Part shown: positions 8,481-17,755 of the stretch, piece after piece | Layout of the letters: each line of letters opens with the position of its first letter | Numbering within the stretch: position 1 is the first letter of the stretch | NCBI GenBank assembly: GCA_013215875.1 | Contig: JABSQK010000307.1 | Span: forward strand, 1-40,311 | Direction of reading: 5' to 3' | Source of the DNA: Lentisphaeria bacterium | Lineage (GTDB): Bacteria > Verrucomicrobiota > Lentisphaeria > JABSQK01 | Length of the DNA: 40,311 bases | The notes under the pieces: generated by a model | Told to the model about the DNA's origin: nothing | Seen by the model: only the letters and a program-made list of their open reading frames with translations | The model's database searches: none | Program-made: the position numbers and the translations under genes

Positions 8481-10685
8481 ATGGGTGTTGTAAGCAAAAT
8501 AGTAGTTGTATGTTCGGATGCGTACAGGTCTTCAATTTCTAAATGTCTGGATACGTTACCGGATTTGAACTTTATGTATATTGATGTTGAAGAGCATGTC
8601 GATATACCTGAAGACGCCCTTGCTGTAGTCATATCCTCACTTAATTACGAAGAAAATATTTCCTTTTATAGTCAGCTTAATTTAAATGACCACATTCCAG
8701 TTATCTGTATAAGTGAATTGGGCGAAGATGAAGTGATAAAGCTTCTTAGTAAAGGGATTGATTTTCACCTGGAGCCTTTCCAGATAAGTCGTCTGCCAGT
8801 ACTCATAAATAAATTTCGCAAATTTCATGAGCATTCTGATTTTCACTATATGAATCACCTGCCCTATGTGATTGTTGCTGTCGATCGTTTTCATCAATTG
8901 AAATACATGAATAAGTTGGCCACGACTTATTTTGGGCACTTTTCCAATTTAAAAAAGGTCGATTGGTTTGAGCACTATATCGACCATGATAATGGTATAA
9001 CCGAAGATAGTTTTTTTGAGTTTCTGATTAGTCCTGTGAATGAATTTCATCTTGATTTTCCAATCATAGATATAAATAAAGAATCTGTTGACATGCAGTG
9101 GCGAATATTGAAAATAGAAAATGATGCAGTTTTATTCTGTGCCACAGTCTGCTCTGTGGATGAGAGTAGTCTGGAGCGCATTCATGATCAGGAAATTCTT
9201 TTAGACCAGTCTACAGATGCGGTTTTTGTCTGTGAAAATAATGGTACAATTATTTATATGAATCACACAGTGTCGTTACTCTATGGTTTTGACCCGCATG
9301 AATTAAAGGGACGTACTATCGATGTGCTTTGTCCCAGCAGCGATTATGATGTGTTTGGAGAGATTCACGAACGTGCGTTGAAATCGAGAGAATGGATTGG
9401 TGAAATGAGGCAGGTGGATGTAAATGGAGATGAATTTATTGTCTGCAGTCGCTGGAGTGTAATGAATGAGAGCGGGCATCTTCTAATTACAAATACAGAC
9501 ATGACAGATATGAAAGTGTATGAAGATCATTTTCTTAGAACTCAACGTCTTGAAAGCATTGGAACACTGGCAGGCGGTGTGGCCCACGATTTAAATAATG
9601 TCTTATCGCCTATTATCATGGCGAGCTTTATGCTGCAAATGAAAGTCACTGACAAAAAATCTCAAAAACTATTAAAAACGATTGAGGAAAGTGCGGAAAG
9701 AGGCTCTGAGATTATTAAACAGATTCTTGCTTTTGCGAAGGGTGATGACAATCAACTTGGGGTGGTTCAACCGAAACATATTTTGCGTGAAACATTTAAG
9801 ATTATCTCCAGTACCTTTCCCAAAACCGTTGAAATTATTTCTGATATTCCCAAGGGTTTGTGGACTATTCAGGCAGATGCAGTACAAATTCAACAGATCA
9901 TTTTGAACCTTTGTTTGAATGCCAAAGATGCCATAAACTCGGATGGAAAAATAAATATACATGCCGAGAATATCATAATCGATAAGAACTTTTCCCAGCT
10001 TCATCCTGATGCCGAAGTGGGCCCTTATTTGAAATTAAGCGTGGTTGATAACGGCCATGGAATACTTCCTGACCACAAGGATAAAATCTTTCAGGCATTT
10101 TTTACGACCAAAGAATATGGCCAGGGAACAGGTCTTGGGTTGTCGACGGTGATGACAATCATTAAGCGGCATCATGGCTTTGTCCTGGTCGATAGTCATG
10201 CCGGCTTAGGGACGAATTTTCAGGTGTTTATTCCTGCATTGCCAGAGAACTATTCAGTTGAGAATAACGATATGCTGAGCTTATTTGATGTGAGAAAACA
10301 TGAAGAATGCATCTTATTAATCGATGAAAGCGAGGAACTATTAGAGCTCACAACGGAATTACTTGAAGCCTATGGTTATAGATGTATGCAATCGACAAAT
10401 GCGGCGGAAGCAATCGGGACGTACGTTCAATACCAGGATGAAATAGACCTTGTATTAACAAACCTGCATATGAGCGATATGAATGGCGCTTCTATTTTAA
10501 GAGCGATACGTAAAATAAATGACAAAGCTTTACTGATTGCCAGCGGGCATGACTACACAAAAGAAGTGGGTGAATTATTTAATGCAGCTTTGAAACGTCC
10601 TTACACAGCCAGAAAACTCTTGCAAACAATTAATGACTGTTTAGAAGTCAATTATAACGAGGAAGAAGCGCTCAGCGCTAATTAG
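8481..10685 (+). CDS. Hybrid sensor histidine kinase with N- and C-terminal degenerate receiver domains
   Basis: A 734-residue cytoplasmic protein with no membrane segments. In order: a receiver-like domain (about 4-115), a weak PAS-like segment (about 128-225), a clear PAS domain (about 235-355, FVCENNGTIIYMNHTVSLLYGF), HisKA with GGVAHDLNN and phospho-acceptor H369, an HATPase domain with NLCLNAKDAI, VVDNGHGI and GQGTGLGLS, and a C-terminal receiver (about 610-725). The HisKA/HATPase core looks intact. The C-terminal receiver has N661 where the phospho-accepting Asp is expected (DLVLTNLHMSDMNG) and R706 at the usual Lys position before Pro. The N-terminal receiver-like domain has serines at the acceptor position (AVVISSL). 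Both are probably pseudo-receivers. No partner response regulator lies nearby. Confidence 0.9.
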   Translation: MGVVSKIVVVCSDAYRSSISKCLDTLPDLNFMYIDVEEHVDIPEDALAVVISSLNYEENISFYSQLNLNDHIPVICISELGEDEVIKLLSKGIDFHLEPFQISRLPVLINKFRKFHEHSDFHYMNHLPYVIVAVDRFHQLKYMNKLATTYFGHFSNLKKVDWFEHYIDHDNGITEDSFFEFLISPVNEFHLDFPIIDINKESVDMQWRILKIENDAVLFCATVCSVDESSLERIHDQEILLDQSTDAVFVCENNGTIIYMNHTVSLLYGFDPHELKGRTIDVLCPSSDYDVFGEIHERALKSREWIGEMRQVDVNGDEFIVCSRWSVMNESGHLLITNTDMTDMKVYEDHFLRTQRLESIGTLAGGVAHDLNNVLSPIIMASFMLQMKVTDKKSQKLLKTIEESAERGSEIIKQILAFAKGDDNQLGVVQPKHILRETFKIISSTFPKTVEIISDIPKGLWTIQADAVQIQQIILNLCLNAKDAINSDGKINIHAENIIIDKNFSQLHPDAEVGPYLKLSVVDNGHGILPDHKDKIFQAFFTTKEYGQGTGLGLSTVMTIIKRHHGFVLVDSHAGLGTNFQVFIPALPENYSVENNDMLSLFDVRKHEECILLIDESEELLELTTELLEAYGYRCMQSTNAAEAIGTYVQYQDEIDLVLTNLHMSDMNGASILRAIRKINDKALLIASGHDYTKEVGELFNAALKRPYTARKLLQTINDCLEVNYNEEEALSAN

Positions 10686-10769
10686 TCTGCTTGAATAGCA
10701 AGTGGAAATTCTGAATCGATTTTTCTAAATAGTTGAGAATACTGACGTTTTGTATTTTACTGAATGAAA

Positions 10770-11516
10770 CTATAGAACCGTTTCACCATCAATCATACCA
10801 ATGGATATATCGAGCTCGTCTTTATTTGCTACTCGCTCAATCGCTCCATCTTTAATCCATACAACCCGGTCTGATGACGATAACATTTTCTTATCGTGTG
10901 TCGCTGAAATAATTGTAATATGTAATTCAGTTTTCAATTCCTGAAGCAGGTCGATGACCTGCTGTCCGGTCTTGAGGTCGAGGTTACCAGTTGGTTCGTC
11001 AGCCAGGATAATTTTTGGTTTATTAACGAGTGCTCTGGCAATGGCAATACGCTGCATTTGCCCACCTGAAACTTGTGTGGGTAAATGATCAAGTCTGTGT
11101 CCAAGACCGACACGTGTAAGAACTTCTTTCGCTTCTTCATTTGCCTGGTCAGGGCCGGCGCCTTTGAAAATTCGTGCAATTGCTACATTTTCTAAACAGG
11201 TCATTGTTTCAATGAGATTGAATGACTGAAAGATAAAACCGATACGATTACACCGCACCCATGCGAGTTGTTTGGAATTTAATTCCGACAACCTGAAACC
11301 ATCAATTGATACGTGTCCCTCTGTAGGCGTATCTAGACCACCAATCATATTGAAAAAGGTTGATTTGCCAGAACCGGATGGCCCCATTATTGAGATATAT
11401 TCACCGCGTACAATATCGAGTGTAATGCCACGAAGTGCATGCACTTCAATATCACCCTTGCCATAAACCTTGGTCACATTCTTAGAACTTATGATGATAT
11501 CGTCGTCGTCACTCAT
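10770..11516 (-). CDS. ABC transporter ATP-binding protein (LolD/MacB type)
   Basis: A 248-residue ATPase from the ATG at 11516. The ORF-track start at 11576 adds 20 residues that overlap the permease and lack family similarity. Walker A is GPSGSGKST, the Q-loop [18 protein letters not shown], the signature VSGGQMQR, Walker [13 protein letters not shown], and a switch His occurs in ISATHDKKM. The order and wording match the LolD/MacB/FtsE group that drives mechanical transporters rather than importers. Stop of the permease and start of this gene share one base (TAATG). It is the third gene of a three-gene operon with two ATPases around one permease. Confidence 0.9.
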   Translation of the reverse strand: MSDDDDIIISSKNVTKVYGKGDIEVHALRGITLDIVRGEYISIMGPSGSGKSTFFNMIGGLDTPTEGHVSIDGFRLSELNSKQLAWVRCNRIGFIFQSFNLIETMTCLENVAIARIFKGAGPDQANEEAKEVLTRVGLGHRLDHLPTQVSGGQMQRIAIARALVNKPKIILADEPTGNLDLKTGQQVIDLLQELKTELHITIISATHDKKMLSSSDRVVWIKDGAIERVANKDELDISIGMIDGETVL

Positions 11517-12190
11517 TATTCTTCCACTCGCATTGCTTCTACCGGCTCTTTTTTCGCTGCAACAATTGCCGGCCAAATTGCCGCCACAACAGAGATTATT
11601 GTACCAATTAAAAAACTGAGTATTACCGCAAAAAATATCGCAGCAAAAGGGAAGTCAATAAATACGAATTTTCCATAGTAAAAGAGATTCAGGACAATAG
11701 AAACGCAAAAACCGAGGGCTATACCCAATACGGTTCCTACGACACCTTGCAGGGATGATTCTATAAAATAACTTTTTATGATGAATGAATCCAGCGCTCC
11801 CAAACACTTGAGTGTACCAATTTCTTTGATACGTTCGGTAACACTCATAAGCATAGCATTTATAATCCCCACGAGGCAGATTAATAAACTCAAGCCAATA
11901 AGTAGAAATATCATCGTGTCTGTTTCGCCGGAGGAATATGCAATAATATCGACACTATTTTTTTGAAGTAGGCGTATCAAGGCATCACTATTTTGTGCAA
12001 CAAGGGCTTTCAAGATGCTTTCATTCATTAACATATAGGTTAAAAAGGCAATACCGAGTATGACACCAAACATGGTAATGAGACTGCGTAGAAAGCGACG
12101 TTTTAAGCCAGCAACACTGACATCAAAAATAACCTTCCAGGGAACTGAGCCCAGTTCCTCAATTTCGCTTAATTTATCATTTTCAGCCAT
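11516..12190 (-). CDS. Short FtsX/MacB-type ABC permease lacking the periplasmic domain
   Basis: A 224-residue membrane protein. An N-terminal helix preceded by [20 protein letters not shown] (the MacB-type entry motif) is followed by only about 35 residues before three more membrane segments and the conserved [14 protein letters not shown] coupling motif. It ends in [18 protein letters not shown], a typical FtsX-family C-terminus. Normal MacB/LolC proteins are about 400 residues because a large periplasmic core domain sits between helices 1 and 2; here it is almost absent. Both boundaries are TAATG junctions with ATPase genes, so all three are co-translated. It may act with a periplasmic partner encoded elsewhere (inference). 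Confidence 0.85.
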   Translation of the reverse strand: MAENDKLSEIEELGSVPWKVIFDVSVAGLKRRFLRSLITMFGVILGIAFLTYMLMNESILKALVAQNSDALIRLLQKNSVDIIAYSSGETDTMIFLLIGLSLLICLVGIINAMLMSVTERIKEIGTLKCLGALDSFIIKSYFIESSLQGVVGTVLGIALGFCVSIVLNLFYYGKFVFIDFPFAAIFFAVILSFLIGTIISVVAAIWPAIVAAKKEPVEAMRVEE

Positions 12191-12933
12191 TATTCAATGC
12201 TCCCAATAGCGATATCGAGATCGGCACGTTCTTCCAAGCGTGCAGCCTTACCATCGCGGATCCATAAGATTCGGTTTGATGCATCGAGCATCTTCATATC
12301 ATGGGTTGCAGAAATAATGGTGATGTTGTGTTCATCTCTTAAGCGGACTAATAAATTGATAATTTCTTCGCCTGTTTTATCATCGAGGTTGGCAGTGGGT
12401 TCGTCAGCCAGGATTATAACCGGGTCATTTGCCAGTGCTCTGGCGATTGCCACGCGTTGTTGCTGGCCCCCGGAGAGTTCGTATGGGCGATGAAAGATAC
12501 GATCTCCCAAGCCGACCAGATCCAGAATATGGCGGCCTTTTTCCCGGGCATCATCTTGAGACATGCCTGCGAAGATCATCGGCAATGTAATGTTTTCCAA
12601 TGCAGTGAGAACGGGGAGGATATTGTAGCTTTGGAAAATATAGCCGATTTTGTGGCAGCGCATCCATGCAAGTTCAAAGCTGTCGAGTTGGGCCACATCG
12701 ATTTCATCGATAAAAACCATGCCTGAAGTTGGTGAGTCGATTCCGCCAATCATATTGAACAAGGTGGATTTTCCAGAGCCAGACGGACCCATTATCGCCA
12801 GGTACTCACCTCGATAAATATCGATTGTGACACCATCAAGAGCCTTGGTGACATTGTCGCCCTCACCATAGTAGCGCTTCACATCAATTGCCCGTATAAC
12901 GATGTCTTTAAATTCGTCTTCTGTCTTTGTCAT
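12190..12933 (-). CDS. ABC transporter ATP-binding protein, second copy (LolD/MacB type)
   Basis: About 247 residues from the ATG at 12933 ([10 protein letters not shown]). The track start is a TTG at 13002 that adds 23 residues without family similarity; it has GAAGG just upstream, so the longer form cannot be excluded. Walker [10 protein letters not shown], signature LSGGQQQR, Walker [14 protein letters not shown] and switch ISATHDMKM are all intact. The protein is closely similar along its length to the other ATPase of the operon (shared [20 protein letters not shown] / [16 protein letters not shown]), so they probably arose by duplication and may form a heterodimer on the short permease. 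Confidence 0.88.
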   Translation of the reverse strand: MTKTEDEFKDIVIRAIDVKRYYGEGDNVTKALDGVTIDIYRGEYLAIMGPSGSGKSTLFNMIGGIDSPTSGMVFIDEIDVAQLDSFELAWMRCHKIGYIFQSYNILPVLTALENITLPMIFAGMSQDDAREKGRHILDLVGLGDRIFHRPYELSGGQQQRVAIARALANDPVIILADEPTANLDDKTGEEIINLLVRLRDEHNITIISATHDMKMLDASNRILWIRDGKAARLEERADLDIAIGSIE

Positions 12934-13018
12934 CTTAACCAGTTGAATGTATCTAATTAGTCTGTGAAAATCTGAAAATACCCGCAATATTAGTGAGTTC
13001 AACCTTCAATTGGAGAAT

Positions 13019-13042
13019 AGTGAAATAAAACGTAGTTTCACT
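13019..13042. promoter_or_regulatory. Inverted repeat upstream of the ABC operon
   Basis: AGTGAAA (13019-13025) and TTTCACT (13036-13042) are perfect 7-base inverted arms around a 10-base spacer. The repeat lies between the stop of the minus-strand gene at 13169 and the start of the ABC operon. It could be an operator or an mRNA hairpin; there is no T-tract. Confidence 0.35.
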
Positions 13043-13168
13043 GGTTTCAAAGCAGCGATATTACTGTGCCTTGTCGTGGCTTATTCGGGTGATTGGAAAT
13101 AGCGATTTTCGGGCATCTTTTGAGCGAGAGATACATTTAATTGATAGTCCCAGTAAATTCGTGTTTAA

Positions 13169-13801
13169 TTAGCGGCCTGTAATCCATTCTGATTCAAACC
13201 AGGTAATTTTGTATGTCGCACGGATATGTACACCCCACTGCGATTCAACAAACTTTTGAAGCTCTTTAAAGCCCCATAGCATGGTATGGTATGCTTCTCC
13301 TTCAGCAAGCTCAACAATGCCACCTCGTTTTTCCACATGGGCAATGCCTGTTGTATAGGCGACACGTTGGAGGACGAGGAGAAAGAAAAAATAGATCGTG
13401 GGTAATTTTCCCAGTTCGATCAGGAAATTTATATAGCGACAATGCAGAAATTCTTCTTCTGTTGTTTCTTCGGTGACTTCAATTGTTTCATAGTCCTGTA
13501 TCTCATTATAAAGTTTGAAGACAGAGAGCGGGTGCACTTTGAAAATATTTGTTTTGGTACTGTAATCGGCCTGCCATGAAGGGATCTTTTTCTTCTCTAA
13601 CCCTGATATAAACACCAATTCTGATACATCGGCAATGTGTTCTTTCACAAATAATGTAAGAATTGCGCCGGCAATTTCTACATCATTTGCCTTGTCACAA
13701 AGATCATCAATTTTTTCTAAAGTGTCTTCGTTCCCTTTTAAATAGGAATTTGAAAATTTTTCAAGTTGAGCCCAAGTGCTCTTTAAAGTTCGTTTTGCCA
13801 T
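13169..13801 (-). CDS. Protein of unknown function (210 aa)
   Basis: I do not recognise the family. The first 70 residues are helical and acidic (STWAQLEKFSNSYLKGNEDTLEKIDDLCDKAND), and a later hydrophobic stretch (INFLIELGKLPTIYFFFLLVLQRVAYTTGI) could be a buried or membrane helix. The C-terminal part is Trp-rich (LWGFKELQKFVESQWG, ITWFESEWITG). ATG has AAGGAT at correct spacing, supporting the start. It is divergent from sfsA with a 71-base gap. Confidence 0.65.
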   Translation of the reverse strand: MAKRTLKSTWAQLEKFSNSYLKGNEDTLEKIDDLCDKANDVEIAGAILTLFVKEHIADVSELVFISGLEKKKIPSWQADYSTKTNIFKVHPLSVFKLYNEIQDYETIEVTEETTEEEFLHCRYINFLIELGKLPTIYFFFLLVLQRVAYTTGIAHVEKRGGIVELAEGEAYHTMLWGFKELQKFVESQWGVHIRATYKITWFESEWITGR

Positions 13802-13872
13802 AGTATCCTTTTTAGCTAATCAAGCACTATATCAAAACAGTAGGAATTTACCAATGCGTTTGGAACATTGAT

Positions 13873-14577
13873 ATGAAATACCCGGAACCCTTGATAAAAG
13901 CGCGTATAATTAAACGCTATAAACGCTTTTTAGCCGATGTCGAGCTCGAAGATAAAACAGTAATTACTGTGCATTGCCCGAATTCCGGCAGCATGAAAAC
14001 ATGTTGGGAAGAAGGCTGGGATGTACGCATTAGCGATAGTAAAAATCCCAAACGCAAGTTGCAATATACTCTGGAGATGACCCATAATGGCAGCTGCTGG
14101 ATCTGTGTGAATACACAAATTCCCAATAAAATTGCCCTCGAAGCAATTACTGATAAACGCATTCCCGGTTTAGAGGATTACGATACGATACGGACAGAAG
14201 TGAAATATGGCAAAAACAGCCGAATCGATTTACTGACAGAAAAAGATGGCAGGAAAACATTCATTGAAGTGAAAAATGTAACCTTGCTGGGCGATGATGG
14301 CAATTACCAGTTTCCAGATGGTGTAAGTGCCCGGGGTTTGAAGCACCTTAATGAATTAATCGATCAGGTAAAGGACGGCCAACGCTCTGTTATGCTATAC
14401 GTTATAAATCGATCCGACGGCTCTATTTTTAAGGCAGCAAAGGACATTGATCCTGACTATAGTGAGGGCCTTCAAAGAGCCTATGCAGCAGGAGTGGAAG
14501 TCATTTGCTGCCAGTCACGTGTCAGTCCTGAGGAAATCGAACTGACCGGTCAATTAATCGACTTTGAGATTGAGTAA
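13873..14577 (+). CDS. sfsA: SfsA family DNA/RNA nuclease (sugar fermentation stimulation protein)
   Basis: A 234-residue protein matching SfsA along its length. The N-terminal OB-like part holds RYKRFLADVEL and HCPNSGSMKTC. The C-terminal nuclease-like domain holds IDLL (Asp), TFIEVKNVTL (the E-x-K of the PD-(D/E)xK fold), FPDGVSARGLKHLNEL and the final EGLQRAYAAGVEV. The family was first described as affecting maltose use in E. coli and is now considered a nucleic-acid-binding nuclease; its physiological role is unsettled. Length is normal. It appears monocistronic. Confidence 0.93.
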   Translation: MKYPEPLIKARIIKRYKRFLADVELEDKTVITVHCPNSGSMKTCWEEGWDVRISDSKNPKRKLQYTLEMTHNGSCWICVNTQIPNKIALEAITDKRIPGLEDYDTIRTEVKYGKNSRIDLLTEKDGRKTFIEVKNVTLLGDDGNYQFPDGVSARGLKHLNELIDQVKDGQRSVMLYVINRSDGSIFKAAKDIDPDYSEGLQRAYAAGVEVICCQSRVSPEEIELTGQLIDFEIE

Positions 14578-14664
14578 TTCTCAGCAAACCGTCATGAAAA
14601 CCCACTGCCTTGAGCTGACATAAACGACATGTAATCCCGTCTAAAAATATAAAAAGGATTATTC

Positions 14665-15000
14665 ATGGATACAGAACGTGTCACAAAAGATGAACGCAAC
14701 TTCGCCCTCCTTTCCCATATTGGTTCTCTTTTTGCACCCATCCTGGCACCACTTGTTGTCTGGTTGATCAAAAAAGAAGAATCTGAATTTGTGGAAGAAC
14801 ATAGTAAAGAAAGCCTCAATGCAAGTATCAGCGTCAGCATTTATATGCTTATTTGTTTACCTTTATTTTTCGTACTCATCGGTATTCCGCTATTCTTTGT
14901 TGTATGGATTTGTTTTATTATTTTTACCATTCAGGCTACAATGGAAGCGTCAAAAGGGGACTATTATCAATATCCGATGATTATTCGTTTCGTTCAATAA
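14665..15000 (+). CDS. DUF4870 domain small membrane protein
   Basis: A 111-residue protein with the DUF4870 pattern: NFALLSHIGSLFAPILAPLVVWLIKKEES at the first helix, then FVEEHSKESLNASISVSIYMLI, a second and third hydrophobic segment, and a short tail ending in YYQYPMIIRFVQ. Two to three membrane helices are visible. The molecular role of the family is unknown. ATG has AAGGA seven bases upstream. It is convergent with the small gene at 15045. Confidence 0.88.
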   Translation: MDTERVTKDERNFALLSHIGSLFAPILAPLVVWLIKKEESEFVEEHSKESLNASISVSIYMLICLPLFFVLIGIPLFFVVWICFIIFTIQATMEASKGDYYQYPMIIRFVQ

Positions 15001-15044
15001 TTAATATAAAGTATGAATGGGTATTTGGGGTAAAAATTGAGAGT

Positions 15045-15362
15045 TTAGGCGAGCAGAGAAATATGTTGCCCAGTAATTTGATCGGGATTATAATTCAGGG
15101 TTAATTTGCGCCCACGATTATCATAGACCGAAAGCTTCATGATTTTTTGCTCGACCTGCTCCATTTCCTGAATGCGGCTTTCACTTAGAGCCTGGGAATC
15201 TTCCAATCGATCTTCTTTCAAATAGGAGAAAGCGATTGGGCCAAGATTAAACTGCAGGTGTTCTGTCGAGGACTGAACGACCTGCCGCTGCTGTTCGCGA
15301 AACTGATGATCGCGAACTGCTAAGCTTTGATTTTGTACCACCATAGTATTTTCAAGCTGCAT
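15045..15362 (-). CDS. Small protein of unknown function (105 aa)
   Basis: I do not recognise it. It is Gln/Glu-rich and predicted to be helical in the middle (RDHQFREQQRQVVQSSTEHLQ; SESRIQEMEQVEQKIMKL), with a C-terminal part (VYDNRGRKLTLNYNPDQITGQHISLLA) that resembles a short beta segment. No signal peptide or membrane helix. The ribosome site is weak. It stands alone between a convergent DUF4870 gene and the RmlD-like gene, with an AT-rich upstream gap of 113 bases. Confidence 0.5.
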   Translation of the reverse strand: MQLENTMVVQNQSLAVRDHQFREQQRQVVQSSTEHLQFNLGPIAFSYLKEDRLEDSQALSESRIQEMEQVEQKIMKLSVYDNRGRKLTLNYNPDQITGQHISLLA

Positions 15363-15475
15363 ATTGTTTCCGTATATTCTTCTTTAAACACAATCATCTA
15401 AAATTGACATATTACAAGATTCATTTAAACTTTATTTTATTTTAATTGTTTTAACAATAAAAGTTTTACCAAATA

Positions 15476-16297
15476 TTATTTTTCCGCCTCAAAAATTGTA
15501 GGAAATGGGTTGCTTAGGGCATCTGAATATAGGGTCATTAATTCGATTTTTCCAAGATGCGGGCACTTTTGCATGGCTCGTGTCTCATATTTAAATGCAC
15601 ATTTAAGATTATAGGACTTTTGCAGGTATTTTGCTAGGTCGACGCGATTGATTGCCGGAGCTGCAATGTGGCGGATGCCACAGATTTCACTTTCTGCATA
15701 GTCCATAATGAGCCTGCAAAGGGCATTTGTATACACGGCAGAGCGTGATTCGTCCTCTATGATGGTCATGGGCAATTGCTGAGAAGCACGGTATTTTAGC
15801 CAATCCAAATGACCGCTTCTTCCGTTAATTGATGGACCTATAGGCAAGCCAAAGCGTATAACAAGCGAGTTTCTGTTTTCCTGGACGCGAGTTTCAGCAG
15901 CTACCCGGCTTTTTCCATAGACAGATATGGGGCAGGGTAGGGAGTCTTCTGTATAGCTTCCATCTGCACCAAAAACATGATCGGATGACATATAGATAAA
16001 GCGCACCGATTGAGGTAATTCGTTGAGCATTCTCTCAATATGTGCAACATTTATCTCTTGAGCCCAGGCTGGATTTGTTTCACATTGCTCCACATCGCAT
16101 ACCGCATGGCAATAAATGATGTGACTGGGCTGATATTTCGCAATAATTGAGCGAATCCAGCTTGTTGATTCGAGCTCAAGCTGTTGCCAATTATTTTGAG
16201 GTGATTTATTTGGGGGAATAAAAGGGATTAAGTCAGGGTAGTTGATTGCCAGGTTGTAGCCACAAATTGAGCTCGCTCCGAATAGAAGCGCTTTCAC
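15476..16297 (-). CDS. RmlD-like NAD(P)-dependent sugar-nucleotide reductase (extended SDR)
   Basis: A 273-residue extended short-chain dehydrogenase resembling dTDP-4-dehydrorhamnose reductase. The N-terminal Rossmann motif is GASSICGYNL; VRFIYMSSDHVFGADGSYTEDS matches the RmlD SSDYVFDG region; ISVYGKSRVAAE supplies the Tyr-x-x-x-Lys pair; and RFGLPIG follows. No other rhamnose genes are nearby, so the substrate is not established. The start is GTG, and GTGA overlaps the stop of the upstream phosphodiesterase-like gene, so they are co-translated. Confidence 0.8.
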   Translation of the reverse strand: MKALLFGASSICGYNLAINYPDLIPFIPPNKSPQNNWQQLELESTSWIRSIIAKYQPSHIIYCHAVCDVEQCETNPAWAQEINVAHIERMLNELPQSVRFIYMSSDHVFGADGSYTEDSLPCPISVYGKSRVAAETRVQENRNSLVIRFGLPIGPSINGRSGHLDWLKYRASQQLPMTIIEDESRSAVYTNALCRLIMDYAESEICGIRHIAAPAINRVDLAKYLQKSYNLKCAFKYETRAMQKCPHLGKIELMTLYSDALSNPFPTIFEAEK

Positions 16298-17628
16298 GAT
16301 TGAATTAAAGCAGAAATATCGAGCATGGAAATGGTCTCACGTTCCCAATCTTTATAGTTGCTGATGAAAACGGGTCCCTTTTGGGGGTCTTTTGCCAAGC
16401 GGCCATGACTGCCTTTTACAAACGATGTATCTAGGGGTATGGCGTTCATCTGGTAGCGCATGCCTATCTTTTTTCGAGCTAAAGCCAATCCGGCGCGTTT
16501 TTTACCGCCTTTAGGATCAAAGAAGAGTTCACGGGGGTCATAGCCCGGTTTATTGTGAATATCGATGGTATTGGCAAAATCCGGTCGGTCCTGATCATTT
16601 AACCAATAATCATATGTAAACCAGTTCTCTTCATCGGCAATGGCAATTAATTCGCCAGATCGGGCATGATTTACGCCCATTTCAGCTTTTCCATCGCTAT
16701 CCAGGACACGCGCTACACCTGATATGCCCTGTAGCAATGTGCGTACTTTTGAGCTTGTTTCATCATCTTTGCAGTAAATATGAGCAATTTGATGATCCAC
16801 AACGGCAAATGCAGCGCTGCTACCAAAGTCGATCAACTCGCCAGTGGCATTTTTCATGACGGATAAGAATCCTGCTTCCCGCAGGTAAACGTTCAAGGAA
16901 ATGGCATGTTTCACGTCCTCAATGCCATATTCACTGGCAACAATAATCCGGCAGTCTTTTTCCTGAAAATGCTGCAAAATAATATCGATGATGTCATCGA
17001 GCTCTTTCAGGTTGCGAATGAGCGTTTCAGCATCGTTTCCGAAGCGTTGCAGGTCATAATCCAAATGGGGTAGATAGCAGAGCCCCAGATCGGGGTTTGT
17101 GAGGTCAAATGCCGTGCAAAAGCTTTCGGCGATCCATTTCGACGAACGACTATCGGCTAAGGGTCCCCAAAAGTTGAAAAAAGGGAATTCGCCATGTTTT
17201 TCGTTTAATTGCTGCTTTAAGTCATGCGGATATGTATAAATATCCGGGCTTTTTCGTCCATCGCTATGGTAAGCTGGGCGTGGGGTTACAGTTGCGCTCA
17301 CATCCGTATTCATTGCATACCAGAAGAAATGTTTTAAGACAGACATGTCCTTACTTTGCCAGAGCAGTGGGGCATCAATTAGTCGCTGGCTTTGGCGCCA
17401 GAGCCAGCCTTCGCCGAGCTCACGAAAATACCAGCCATTGCCTACAATGCCGTGTTCTGAGGCTGTTTTTCCCGTAAGCATGGATGTTTGTGCAGTCGTT
17501 GTCAGGGCGGGAAACACACCTTCCATTGGGCAAATAAAACCGCCGTCACTGAAGGCTTTCAGTTTTGGCATACGCGAATCGACCATATCAGGTGTCAGGC
17601 CAACAGTATTTATTAGGATCGTTTTCAT
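16294..17628 (-). CDS. Alkaline-phosphatase-superfamily protein (nucleotide pyrophosphatase/phosphodiesterase-like)
   Basis: A 444-residue protein of the type I phosphodiesterase/nucleotide pyrophosphatase group, most like the EboF-type subgroup: FPALTTTAQTSMLTGKTASEHGIVGNGWYFRELG near the N-terminus, YLPHLDYDLQRFG in the middle, SEYGIEDV, and a C-terminal KPGYDPRELFFDP and GSHGRLAKDP. The nucleophile region (TTT) is present. The usual first metal-binding Asp is replaced (ILINTVGL) and the usual SDHGM is SEYGI, as I recall for this subgroup. No other ebo genes are in the window. No signal peptide. Substrate unknown; it is coupled to the RmlD-like gene. Confidence 0.78.
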   Translation of the reverse strand: MKTILINTVGLTPDMVDSRMPKLKAFSDGGFICPMEGVFPALTTTAQTSMLTGKTASEHGIVGNGWYFRELGEGWLWRQSQRLIDAPLLWQSKDMSVLKHFFWYAMNTDVSATVTPRPAYHSDGRKSPDIYTYPHDLKQQLNEKHGEFPFFNFWGPLADSRSSKWIAESFCTAFDLTNPDLGLCYLPHLDYDLQRFGNDAETLIRNLKELDDIIDIILQHFQEKDCRIIVASEYGIEDVKHAISLNVYLREAGFLSVMKNATGELIDFGSSAAFAVVDHQIAHIYCKDDETSSKVRTLLQGISGVARVLDSDGKAEMGVNHARSGELIAIADEENWFTYDYWLNDQDRPDFANTIDIHNKPGYDPRELFFDPKGGKKRAGLALARKKIGMRYQMNAIPLDTSFVKGSHGRLAKDPQKGPVFISNYKDWERETISMLDISALIQS

Positions 17629-17705
17629 ATGAAGCTACTATGTCCTCAAAACAAGAATTAACTAATGATATTCGCTAAATTGATCGTCTCTAAATGATTT
17701 ACATC

Positions 17706-17733
17706 TTGACAAAGATATTTTATCAACTATTAT
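17706..17733 (+). promoter_or_regulatory. Sigma-70-type promoter for the MoxR-DUF58-TgpA operon
   Basis: A perfect -35 TTGACA (17706-17711) is followed after 16 bases by TATTAT (17728-17733), with an overlapping TATAAA three bases further on. The ATG of the MoxR gene is 22 bases downstream of the -10. Confidence 0.6.
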
Positions 17734-17755
17734 AAAATCATTATAAAGAGTTACT

